This document shows positions 14,758-23,700 of a DNA stretch of 33,876 nt, in pieces. Every line of letters starts with the position of its first letter. Position 1 is the stretch's first letter. The notes under the pieces are model-generated. The model was given only the letters and a program-made list of their open reading frames with translations. It was not told where the DNA came from and ran no database searches. The DNA is from an uncultured Myxococcales bacterium. Lineage in GTDB: Bacteria; Myxococcota_A; UBA9042. The stretch covers positions 1-33,876 of the forward strand of contig CAINLT010000474.1 in assembly GCA_903850505.1 (NCBI GenBank), written 5' to 3'. The position numbers and the translations under genes were made by a program.

Positions 14758-17007
14758 ATGTCTACCACCCCGGCTGAAGCCCGTTTTCCAGCCGATTGGC
14801 CGCACGCTGGCCCGATTGACCTCGCAATTCACGATCTTCCGCACACCTCGTCGACGACGGAGTGGTGGTACCTGAACTGCCACGTTGAGACAGTCGCTGG
14901 ACGCAAACTCTCCCTGTTCGCGTCCTTCTTTACAATTGTCAACGCTTACGACGAGCTGACCAAGCAGCCGCAGTACGCCTACAGTTGCACCTGGGCGTTG
15001 AGCGAGCCGGCCCGGCAGCTCTACGTGTCGGAGTCGCTGGTCGACAAGAAGGCCGCGCAGTTGGGCCTGAAAAAGATGGAGCGCGGCGAAGGCTCGTCGG
15101 ACAGCCGCCTGCAGCGCGCGATGCGCGAAGTGCTGGAGCGCGGCCGCGTGCCCCATCCGGACATCCCGTTCGTGCGCGATCCGTTCGTGTCGTGGGACAA
15201 GCTGGAGCTGGATTTTGACGGCAACCAGCTGCGCAAGAACGACGACGGCAGCTACACGCTTGAGCTGCGCCAGCACGACGGCCAGCACGGCGCGTCCCTG
15301 GTGTTCACGCCCAAGAAAGCGCCAATGCGGCACGGCGTGGACGGCGTGGTCCGCGGCGCGCACGGCGAAGACATGTTCTACTACTTCATGCCGCGCTGCG
15401 ATGTGACCGGAACAATTCGGCTTCCCGGCGGCGATGAGGCCGTGAAGGCCGCCCAGGGCTGGTACGACCACGAGTTCGGCCGCCACGGCAAGATGACGGA
15501 GAAGAAGAAGGAAGGCGAGGATATCGGCTGGACCTGGCTCGGCGTGCAACTGGACGACAATACGGAAATTTCCGCCTACGCGTTGGTGCAGGAAGATACG
15601 CACCAGTTCCTGGACGCGCGGACCATCGTCGTGTGGCCGGACGGCACGCGCGGCGAGTACGCCGACACCAAGCTCACGCCCGCCGGCAACTGGTGCAGCA
15701 CGCGGACCTTCGCCGAATATCCGACGGCGTGGCTGCTGGAAGTCCCGTCGATTGGCCTGAAGTGCGACCTCGTCGCCGACTTTGACGATCAGGAATTCAT
15801 CACGCTCATTTCCAAGCCCGGCTTCTGGGAAGGGCGCTGCACGGTCAGCGCGCAGATCGGCGGCAAGTCGGTCAGCGGCCTCGGCTACCTGGAACGCAGC
15901 GGTCAGAACGACATCGACAACCTCGACCAGTTCTTTGGCGCCGTGGGCAAGCAGGTCCGCAAGTCGATCAACAACGTGATGCCGATGCAGCCCAATGAGA
16001 CGGAGGCGCTCGCGCTGATCGCCGGACCGGATCGGCCGCAGGCGATCGACGGCGTGGACATCCAGCAGTTTGCCGACAACATCATCAAGCCGATCCGCGA
16101 AATCACGGATCGCGGCGGCAAGTCCTGGCGGAGCTACGCGGCGCTTGCCTGCTGCGACGTGGTCGGCGGCGACTCGCGGCAGTTCGTGCAATGGCTGGCG
16201 ATGCCGGAACTGATGCACGTGGGCTCGCTGATCGTCGACGACGTCCAGGACAAGTCCTTGGTCCGCCGCGGCGGTCCGACCGCGCACTTGATCTACGGCG
16301 AAGCGATCGCGATCAACGCGGGCACGGCGGCGTACTTTCTGGGCCAGAAGCTGCTGCACTCCGATCGCATGTCCGACCGCGACAAGCTGCGGATCTACGA
16401 CCTGTACTATGAAACGCTGCGTGCCGGGCACGCGGGGCAGGCGCTGGACATCGCGGGCATCGACGACGCGATGCCGGCGGCGGTCACTTCTGGTGACGGG
16501 CCGTTCCTGGAGCGGCGCGTGCTGGCCGTGCACCGTTTGAAGACGGCGGTTCCGGCGGCGACGCTCGCGCGCATGGGCGCGATCGCGGGCAACGGCACGG
16601 AGGCGCAGATCGACGGCGTCGGCAACTTCTTCGAGTCGATCGGCCTGGCGTTCCAGATCATCGACGACGTGCTGAACCTGCGCGGCTTCAAGGGCGACCT
16701 GAAGTCCCGCGGCGAAGACATCGCCCACGGCAAAGTGACGCTGCCGGTGGCCAAGGCGATGGGGCGGCTCTCCCAGGCGGATCGCGCGTGGTTGTGGGCG
16801 ACGATTCAGTCCAAGCCGGAGGATCGCGCGACGATCGACGCGGTGATCGAGAAGCTGGAAGGCTGCCACGCGATCGACGCTTGCGAAGAGCAGGCGCGCG
16901 AGATGGTGGAGGCTGCGTGGCAGAAGCTGGAACCGCTCGTCGAGGACACGCTGCCAAAGCTGATGCTCCGCGCGTTTGGCTGGTACGTGCTGGAACGCCA
17001 TTACTAG
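14758..17007 (+). CDS. CrtC/AttH-like lipocalin domain fused to a polyprenyl diphosphate synthase
   Basis: This 749-residue protein joins two terpenoid-type domains. Residues about 1-380 resemble the CrtC/AttH family (carotenoid 1,2-hydratase, hydroxyneurosporene synthase). They contain TTEWWYLNCHV with E35-W36-W37-Y38, SLFASFF, GWYDHEFG, WTWLGVQLDDNTEISAYAL and the closing GLGYLERSG. Residues about 430-749 are an all-helical trans-prenyltransferase. The first aspartate motif is intact, D494-D495-V-Q-D498 followed by RRGGPTAHLIYGE. The second is D636-D637-V-L-N640 (FQIIDDVLNLRG), with Asn where the family usually has the final Asp. No signal peptide is seen, so it is probably cytosolic. GGAG precedes ATG 14758 by six bases. 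It may make a prenyl diphosphate and pass it to the lipocalin domain for hydration or cyclisation; that is inference. No other carotenoid gene is nearby. Confidence 0.88.
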   Translation: MSTTPAEARFPADWPHAGPIDLAIHDLPHTSSTTEWWYLNCHVETVAGRKLSLFASFFTIVNAYDELTKQPQYAYSCTWALSEPARQLYVSESLVDKKAAQLGLKKMERGEGSSDSRLQRAMREVLERGRVPHPDIPFVRDPFVSWDKLELDFDGNQLRKNDDGSYTLELRQHDGQHGASLVFTPKKAPMRHGVDGVVRGAHGEDMFYYFMPRCDVTGTIRLPGGDEAVKAAQGWYDHEFGRHGKMTEKKKEGEDIGWTWLGVQLDDNTEISAYALVQEDTHQFLDARTIVVWPDGTRGEYADTKLTPAGNWCSTRTFAEYPTAWLLEVPSIGLKCDLVADFDDQEFITLISKPGFWEGRCTVSAQIGGKSVSGLGYLERSGQNDIDNLDQFFGAVGKQVRKSINNVMPMQPNETEALALIAGPDRPQAIDGVDIQQFADNIIKPIREITDRGGKSWRSYAALACCDVVGGDSRQFVQWLAMPELMHVGSLIVDDVQDKSLVRRGGPTAHLIYGEAIAINAGTAAYFLGQKLLHSDRMSDRDKLRIYDLYYETLRAGHAGQALDIAGIDDAMPAAVTSGDGPFLERRVLAVHRLKTAVPAATLARMGAIAGNGTEAQIDGVGNFFESIGLAFQIIDDVLNLRGFKGDLKSRGEDIAHGKVTLPVAKAMGRLSQADRAWLWATIQSKPEDRATIDAVIEKLEGCHAIDACEEQAREMVEAAWQKLEPLVEDTLPKLMLRAFGWYVLERHY

Positions 17008-17037
17008 GCAGTAACGACACGACGCGTAGGGACCGCG

Positions 17038-17622
17038 CTATCGCCCGCCGCGCAGCTTGCCGGCGATGCGCACCAACTCCGTCCCCTGCCGCGTCAACTG
17101 CTCGGCGAGGTGCGGGTCCTTGGCCGATCCGTCCTCGGCGAACGCCTGATGGGCGCGCTCAATCGGCGTCACCAGAGGCAACGTGATGCCGCGCAGCGCC
17201 CGCACGATTTGCTCCATCGCGTTGATGGCCTGCATCCCCTGAACGCCGCCCGCCGTCGCCACCAGCGCCACGACCTTGTCGGTCAGGTACGGCGGATCGT
17301 CGCGGCTCAACAGCTCCAGCCAATCGATCGCGTTCTTGAACGCGCCGCTCACGGACCCGTGGTACAGCGGACTGCCCCAGACCAGACCATCGGCGCTGCG
17401 CACCGCCGCAAGCAAGCGCTCGACGTTTGCCGGCGGCGCCTTGCGGTGCACGTAGATCGGCAAGTCCAGCGCGGCGATGTCGAACAGCTCCACGGTCGCC
17501 CCCGCGGCTTGCGCCGCCGCCAGCACGCCATGCAGCGCGTGGCGCGTGGACAAGCCGCCGTCGAGCGAACCGCCCAGCGCGATGATCTTTGTCGTTTTCT
17601 GGCTCAAAACCGCATGCCCCAT
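17038..17622 (-). CDS. NADPH-dependent FMN reductase family protein
   Basis: This 194-residue flavodoxin-fold protein opens with the family P-loop region IIALGGSLDGGLSTRHAL, which binds the FMN phosphate. It continues with ELFDIAALDLPIY and with ADGLVWGSPLYHGSVSGAFKNAIDWL, matching the PxYxGSxPGxLKNAIDW flavin and tetramer motif. The family includes azoreductases, quinone reductases and sulfonate-pathway FMN reductases; the electron acceptor cannot be told. The frame is open upstream to 17832, but the ATG at 17622 gives the normal start and overlaps the end of the upstream small membrane protein gene by 19 bases. It is convergent with the CrtC/prenyl-synthase gene 30 bases away. Confidence 0.88.
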   Translation of the reverse strand: MGHAVLSQKTTKIIALGGSLDGGLSTRHALHGVLAAAQAAGATVELFDIAALDLPIYVHRKAPPANVERLLAAVRSADGLVWGSPLYHGSVSGAFKNAIDWLELLSRDDPPYLTDKVVALVATAGGVQGMQAINAMEQIVRALRGITLPLVTPIERAHQAFAEDGSAKDPHLAEQLTRQGTELVRIAGKLRGGR

Positions 17623-17795
17623 TGCGCGCGGTACTGGAACCAGCGCCGCGTCAGAAAGACCGCGAGACCAACGCCCAGCATCGCGAGCAGCAAATGCCCG
17701 GCGAAAATCGCCCAGCCCGTGCCGATCCAACCTGCGACAGCCAGCCAGCCGCGCCGGGACGCCGTCTGCTTCTGTTGTGACATCAACTCGCCCAT
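17604..17795 (-). CDS. small membrane protein, unknown function
   Basis: This 63-residue product starts MGELMSQQKQTASRRGW and has one or two hydrophobic spans between residues 17 and 49 (WLAVAGWIGTGWAIFAGHLL, then LAMLGVGLAVFL), followed by a basic end RRWFQYRAQWGMRF. The longer open frame to 18164 is not supported. A perfect GGAGG at 17804-17808 (minus strand) lies eight bases before the ATG at 17795. The gene overlaps the start of the FMN reductase gene, suggesting a two-gene operon with coupled translation. No family is recognised. Confidence 0.7.
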   Translation of the reverse strand: MGELMSQQKQTASRRGWLAVAGWIGTGWAIFAGHLLLAMLGVGLAVFLTRRWFQYRAQWGMRF

Positions 17796-18145
17796 CGTCC
17801 GTACCTCCAGCGCCGAGCATAGGATGCTGCACGCGCCCGTCCAGATGCTACCTTGAATCGGGTTGGGACGGCGATTTTCGCGATCGCGCCATCGCCTCCC
17901 GCAGCAAGCCTTCCGGGGCAAGCGCGCAACTTGTCTGTGGCGTTTCCGCGCGCACGCCGGAAGGAATATTGGCGCAGAGAATGAATGAAGCGACGATGTC
18001 CACGTTGAATGAGGTGATGCGTCCAAACACGGACGCGCCGCGCGCCGGATTTCCAGTGAACGGGAATCGCGCGGCGGCTTGACGACATTTCTCAGAAGGG
18101 GCATAGGCCCCGCGGGCTGCCCTTGCCGCCAGGTGAAATCGCTAC
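17796..18145. other. 350-base divergent intergenic region
   Basis: No supportable gene was found between the small membrane protein gene (minus) and the outer-membrane factor gene (plus). A 33-codon open frame at 17981-18082 lacks a clear ribosome site. The right part holds the promoter candidate listed separately. The left part must hold the promoter of the minus-strand pair, but none stands out. Confidence 0.6.
18079..18107 (+). promoter_or_regulatory. candidate sigma-70-type promoter for the metal efflux genes
   Basis: TTGACG at 18079-18084 and CATAGG at 18102-18107 are separated by 17 bases and sit about 40 bases before the ATG at 18146. The -35 box matches five of six consensus bases; the -10 box matches three of six. 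No operator-like dyad was found beside it. Confidence 0.35.
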
Positions 18146-19468
18146 ATGTACGGACGTTTCTCAAAAGCTCTCCTCCTGTCGACGTGCCTCTTCGCGAGCG
18201 CCACGGCTTTTGGCCAACCTGGCCCCGACGCGCGTGCGCCGGGCCGCGCCATGACGGACGCCAAACAGCAGCTGGCTGACTTGCCGACCGCCCGTTTCTC
18301 GTTGCTGCAAGCGGTCGAGGCGATGCGCCGGAGTCATTTGCTGCTGCAGGCGGCCAAGGCCAACCTGCGCGCTGCGGCTGCCGACGTGGTGGGCGCTGGC
18401 CTGTGGACGAATCCGGTCGCGGACGCTTCCTACGGTCGCAGCTTCAGCAATCCGCAAAACGACCCGGTGGGTTCGGTCGGCATTGGCGTCACACAGTTCA
18501 TGGAAACGGCGAGCGCGCCCGAGGCGCGGCGGTCAGTTGCGCGCCTCACGGAGAAGGCCGTCGAGTCCGAGAGCGAATTGACGCTGCGGCTGCTGGCTTT
18601 TGATGTCGAATCCGCGTGCGTGGCGCTGACTGGCGCTGCCGCCAAAGTCCAGTTGTACGCTGAGGCCAATGCGGAACTGGACCGCGCCAACCAGATCGTG
18701 AGCGCCCGCGTGCGCGCCGGTGCGGCGCCACAGTATGACGCGTCGCGCATCGCGGTTGCGGTTGCTCAGGCGCGGGCCGCGCTCGCGGATGCGCATGCGG
18801 ACCTGACGCAGGCGCGCGGCGATCTGGACGTGGCGGTGGGTCCCGATGCCGGGCAACTGCAGGGCTTGCCCGATATCGATTTGTTCGAGATCGCGACGCC
18901 CGCGTCCCTGTCGACCCTGCTGGACGAGACGACGAACGCGCGGCCTGACATCGTCAGCATTCGCCAACGCGCCAAGGCCGCGGAAGCGCAGGTCACGGTC
19001 GCGCGGCGCAACGTGCTGCCAGGTTTCTCGCTGCGCGGTGGCGTGTATTTCGGCACGACGCCCGGCGAGTTCGGCGGCACGCTCGGCGTCGGCGTTCCGC
19101 TGCCGATCATCGATCGCGGGCAGGGCGCGGTGAGCGCGGCGCTGGCGCGTGCGGAAGTGGCCAACGCCTTCGGCGATGCGCTAACGCTCCAAGCCACCCA
19201 GCGCGTGCGCGCTTTCCACGACGAGACGCAGCGCCGCCGTGAGAACTTTCGCCAGTACCAGGAAACCGGCGTGACGCTCAGTCACGGCATGGTGCAGGAG
19301 GCAGAAGCGGGCTATCGCGCCGGCAAGCTGTCGGTGCTGGAACTCGTCGATGCGTATGTCGCCAAGCGCGACGCGCGGTTGCGGGCCATCGAGTTGGCCA
19401 ATGATGCCCGCCTTGCGGAGATTCGCCTGCGCCGTGCGGTGCAAGCGGGGTCCGCAGGCGGTCAATAG
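18146..19468 (+). CDS. outer-membrane efflux factor, TolC/CzcC family
   Basis: This 440-residue protein has a Sec signal peptide (FSKALLLSTCLFASATAFG) and the two-fold repeated helical structure of outer-membrane efflux proteins. Helical pairs are visible at about 55-250 and 265-435, separated by strand regions (SVGIGVTQFMETAS and FGGTLGVGVPLPIIDRGQG). The VPLPIxDRGQG motif and the YRAGKLSVLELVDAYVAKRDAR segment are characteristic of CzcC-like members. It should form the trimeric outer-membrane channel of the tripartite pump encoded by the next two genes in the usual C-B-A order. A 135-base gap separates it from the membrane fusion gene. The metal cannot be told from this subunit. Confidence 0.93.
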   Translation: MYGRFSKALLLSTCLFASATAFGQPGPDARAPGRAMTDAKQQLADLPTARFSLLQAVEAMRRSHLLLQAAKANLRAAAADVVGAGLWTNPVADASYGRSFSNPQNDPVGSVGIGVTQFMETASAPEARRSVARLTEKAVESESELTLRLLAFDVESACVALTGAAAKVQLYAEANAELDRANQIVSARVRAGAAPQYDASRIAVAVAQARAALADAHADLTQARGDLDVAVGPDAGQLQGLPDIDLFEIATPASLSTLLDETTNARPDIVSIRQRAKAAEAQVTVARRNVLPGFSLRGGVYFGTTPGEFGGTLGVGVPLPIIDRGQGAVSAALARAEVANAFGDALTLQATQRVRAFHDETQRRRENFRQYQETGVTLSHGMVQEAEAGYRAGKLSVLELVDAYVAKRDARLRAIELANDARLAEIRLRRAVQAGSAGGQ

Positions 19469-19603
19469 TCTCGGCAGATCGCGGTTGCCTTTGCGCAACG
19501 CGTCATCAAATGTCGCCGTTCGGAGTCCAAACAACAGGCGCAGTGCGTGACCCGCCAGTTCGGTCATTTGTTGCGGCCAAATCATCCTCACGTCAGGCAC
19601 AGC

Positions 19604-20731
19604 ATGAATCGCAAGATCCAGATTCGTTTCCGTTGGCAGCAGTTGCTCGTTCTCGCCTTGATGGCGGGCGCGTGTGAACGGCTGAAGGCGCCAGAAGTTG
19701 CGCCGACCCATGAGTTGCGCAAGGACGGCTCCGTCGTGCTCAAGGGCGGTTCCGCGGCGTTCGTCAAAGTGGAGACCGCGCAGGCTGCCACCACGCCGCA
19801 CTCGCGTACGCTTGTCGCCCGCGTGGCCTTTGACGAGCGGCGTCTCGCGACGATCGGGCCGCCGGTGTCCGGTCGCGTGGCCTCGGTTGAAGTCGTCACG
19901 GGCGACAAGGTCAAGAAGGGCGACATCCTCCTGACGATTCACTCGCCGGACATCGCGTCGGTGCAGGCGCAGGTCGCTGAGGCGCGTTCGGCGCGGATTC
20001 TGGCGGGTCACACGCTGCGTCGCACGGAGTCGCTGGTGCGGGACGGCGCGGCGAGTCAGGCGGAGTTGCAGCAAGCGCAGGCGCAGTTGGCGCAGGCCGT
20101 GGAAGAAGAGCATCGCGCGACGTCGTCGCTGGCCGCGGTCGGCGGTGGCGATGGTTCGGCGGATTATCACTTGCGGTCGCCGATTGACGGCATCGTCGTG
20201 GATCGCCAGGTCGCGGTTGGCCGCGAGGTCAACGTGGGCCAGGATCAGCCGCTGCTCAGCGTCGCGGATCTGAGCAAAGTGTGGGTGATTGCCGACCTGT
20301 ACGAGCAGGACCTCGGCCTCGTGAAGCCGGACGCGCCGGTGACCGTGTTCACGCCCGCGCTGCCGGGGCAGAAGTTCCCGGGCAAGATCGTGTACGTCGG
20401 CGATCTCGTTGACGCCACGACGCGGGCGATCCGGACGCGCATCGAAATCGACAATCCCAACAATATCTTACGGCCCGGTATGTTCGCCCAAGCGGTCGTG
20501 GAGACGCAGACGCTGAACGCTGTGGACGTGCCGGTCAGTGCCGTGCTCGCCCGCCGCGACCAGTTCTTCGTGTTCCTGCAGGCGGCCGACGGCAGCTACC
20601 ACCAAAAAGAGGTCAAGCTCGGCGAGCAACAGGGCTCGCACGTCACGCTGATTGAAGGCGTCAAACAAGGCGACAAGCTGGTGACGCAGGGCGCGATCCT
20701 CCTGGACGCTGAAGCAAACGAGGCCCTGTAG
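19604..20731 (+). CDS. RND membrane fusion (periplasmic adaptor) protein, CzcB family
   Basis: This 375-residue adaptor has a basic N terminus, a hydrophobic core and a lipobox-like end LMAGAC, giving a possible acylated C24 with Glu at +2. The barrel-sandwich hybrid is split by an alpha hairpin. The first half-motif is IGPPVSGRVASVEVVTGDKVKKGDILL, the hairpin covers about 120-180, and the second half-motif is LRSPIDGIVVDRQVAVGREVNVGQ. The beta-barrel domain follows (VWVIADLYEQDLGLV, RTRIEIDNPNNILRPGMFAQ). The ATG at 19604 is preferred to the frame start at 19547. Its TAG is directly followed by the pump ATG at 20732. No His-rich metal-binding extension of the kind found in some CzcB proteins is present. 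Confidence 0.92.
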   Translation: MNRKIQIRFRWQQLLVLALMAGACERLKAPEVAPTHELRKDGSVVLKGGSAAFVKVETAQAATTPHSRTLVARVAFDERRLATIGPPVSGRVASVEVVTGDKVKKGDILLTIHSPDIASVQAQVAEARSARILAGHTLRRTESLVRDGAASQAELQQAQAQLAQAVEEEHRATSSLAAVGGGDGSADYHLRSPIDGIVVDRQVAVGREVNVGQDQPLLSVADLSKVWVIADLYEQDLGLVKPDAPVTVFTPALPGQKFPGKIVYVGDLVDATTRAIRTRIEIDNPNNILRPGMFAQAVVETQTLNAVDVPVSAVLARRDQFFVFLQAADGSYHQKEVKLGEQQGSHVTLIEGVKQGDKLVTQGAILLDAEANEAL

Positions 20732-23700
20732 ATGATTCGCGGGATTGTCGATTTTGCCCTCCGGCAGCGCGTGGTCATCCTGATCACGGCGTTGATTTCC
20801 GTGGCCCTGGGCGTCAACGCCTTCATTCGCCTGCCGATCGAGGCGTACCCAGACGTGGCGGACACGTGGGTGCAAATCATCACGCAGTGGCCCGGCCATG
20901 CGGCGGAAGAAGTGGAGCGCCAGATCACGCTGCCCACTGAGCGCGTGATGAACGGTGTGCCCAAGCAGACCGCGCTGCGTTCCACGTCCATCGCCGGCTT
21001 GTCCGTCGTGACGCTGATCTTTGAGGATGGCACGGACAGCTATTTTGCCCGCCAGCAGGTGCTGGAGCGGCTGGGGAGCATCGATTTGCCGCCGGGCGCG
21101 TCCAATGGCCTGGGGCCGCTGGCCAGTCCCGTGGGCGAAATCCTGCGGTACAATCTGGTGAATTGCGCCGTGACGCGGACGCCGGAGTGCGCGGACGTGG
21201 ACGTCAAGGTGCCGCCCAAGCCGCTGAGCGAGCTCAAGGACCTGGAAGAATGGTTGGTCGAGCGCGAGCTGCTGGCGACGCCGGGCGTGGCGGACGTGGC
21301 GAGTTTTGGCGGTACGCTCAAGCAGTTCCAGGTGCTGCTGGACCCGTCGCTGCTGTCGGCGCACAACCTGTCGATCCAGGACGTGCAGGACGCGATCGGC
21401 GCGGCAAATGGCAACGCGGGCGGCGGTATCGTGCGGTTTGGCACGGCGTCGCTCAATGTGCGCGGCATCGGGTTGATCTCGCCGGAGCAGATCGCCGACG
21501 TGGCGATTTCCCAGAAAGACGGTACGCCGGTCCGCGTGCGTCACGTTGCGCAGGTGCAGGTCGGCTACCAGCCGCGCCTTGGCCGCGTGTCGATCGACGA
21601 CGAGAAGGACGTGGTCAAGGCCACCGTGCTCATGCGCAAAGGCGAGCAGACCCAGCAAGTGCTGGAGCGTCTGCACACGCGGATCGATGAGATCAACGCG
21701 ACCGTGCTCCCGCGCGGCGTGAAGCTGCATCCGCACCATGACCGCACGGAGCTGATGCACCTGACGACGCACACGGTGATGCACAACCTCGCGGAAGGCA
21801 TCCTGCTCGTTACGCTCATCCTGTTCATCTTCCTCGGCAACGCCCGCGCGGCGTTCATCGTCGCCATCACGATTCCGCTGTCCCTGCTCATTGCGTTCAT
21901 CTTCATGGACGCGGCCAAGATTCCGGCCAATCTGCTGTCCATCGGCGCGGTCGATTTCGGCATGATCGTCGACGGTTCGATCGTGATGGTCGAGAACATA
22001 TTCAGGTTATTAGCTGAGAAACAGGAACGCGGGGAGAAGTACGACCTCGCCGATCTCGTGCGCACGGCGGCGAAGGAGGTCGCGCGGCCGATCGTCTTTG
22101 CGATCGCGATCATCGTCACCGCGTACCTGCCGATCTTCACGCTGCAGCGCGTGGAGGGCAAACTGTTCTCGCCGATGGCCTGGACGGTCGCGTTTGCCCT
22201 CGGCGGCGCGCTGGTCCTGGCGATTACGGTCGTCCCGGTGCTCTGCACGTTCCTCTTCCGCGGCAAGGTCAAGGAATTTCACAACCCGCTGCTCGCGGCG
22301 ATGCGCTGGGTCTATCTGCCGCTGCTGAAGCGTTCGCTGAAGATTCCGCGCGTTGCCTTCCTCGTTGCTGCGCTGTTGATCGGTGCGGACGCGGTGATGG
22401 CGAGCCGTATCGGCTCCGAGTTCCTGCCGCACCTGGATGAAGGCGCCTTGTGGGTGCGCGTGTCGATGCCCGCCAACATCTCGCTGCCGGAAGCGGAGGA
22501 GATGGTCGATGGGCGGCACACCGATGGCCAGAACGTCAAAGGCCTGCGGCAGATTCTGCGCGACTTTCCGGAAGTGCGGATGATGTCTGCGCAAATCGGC
22601 CGACCGGATGACGGCACGGATCCGATTGGCTTCTACAACGCAGAATTCCTGCTGCTGCTGACCGACCACGAGACGTGGCGGCCGCAGTTCCACGGCAACA
22701 AGGATTTGCTGATCAGCGGCATGGCCAGCGCGCTGGCGGTGGTGCCGGGCGTGGAGGTCGGCTTCTCGCAGCCGATTTCAGACAACATCGAGGAGGCGGT
22801 GTCCGGCGTCAAAGGCCAGCTCGCGCTCAAGATCACGGGCAATGACCTGAACGCGCTGGACGACCTCGCGCGCCGGGCGGCGCATGCCATGAAGGATGTG
22901 CAGGGCGTTGAGGATTTGGGCATTTTCCGCGAGCTGGGACAGTCCAACGTCAACATCGCGATCGCCCGCGAACGCGCCGAGCGCTATGGCCTGACCGTGC
23001 AGGACGTGGAAGCGGTGATTGAGGCGGGCGTGGGCGGCAAACCGGTGACGCAGATTGTGGAAGGCGAACGGCGCCACGATCTGGTCGTGCGGTACGCGGA
23101 GGACAAGCGCGACAACATCGACGCGATCCGCCGCCTGCCGGTGCCGCTGAAGGACGGGATCACCATTCCGCTGGCGATGGTCGCGGACGTGACGGTGCAG
23201 GGCGGCGCATCGCGCATCTTCCGCGAAGCCAACCGCCGCTACATCGCCATCAAGTTCAGCGTGCGCGACCGCGATCTGGGATCGGCCGTCGACGAGGCGC
23301 AGCGCGCGGTGGAGAACGCGGTCAAGCTGCCCAGCGGCTACTCGATGTCCTGGGCGGGCGAGTTTGAGTCGGCGCGGCGCGCTGGCAAGCGGCTCGCAAT
23401 CGTGATCCCGGCGACGGTACTCGTGATCTTCGGCATTTTGCTCATCATGTTCCGGCGGATGCGCGAGTCCTCGATCATCCTCGTGAACGTACTGCTGACG
23501 TCGCCGTTCGGCGGCCTGGCGGCGCTTCTCCTGACCAACACGAGCTTCTCGGTGTCGTCCGGCGTCGGCTTCCTCGCGCTATTTGGCGTGTCGGTGCAGA
23601 CGGGCGTCATCCTGATCGCCTACATCAATGAGCTGCGGGCGGAAGGCATGCACCTGGATGAAGCGATCCTGCGCGCCGCGGACCTCCGGTTGCGGCCGGT

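Noticed and set aside
14641..17001. Minus-strand open frame of 786 residues opposite the CrtC/prenyl-synthase fusion
   Set aside because: It is rich in Arg, His and Gln, as expected for the antisense of GC-rich genes, and has no recognisable domain. The plus strand carries two known families.
17981..18082. 33-codon open frame in the 350-base intergenic region
   Set aside because: No clear ribosome site, no family similarity and ordinary composition. It could be chance.
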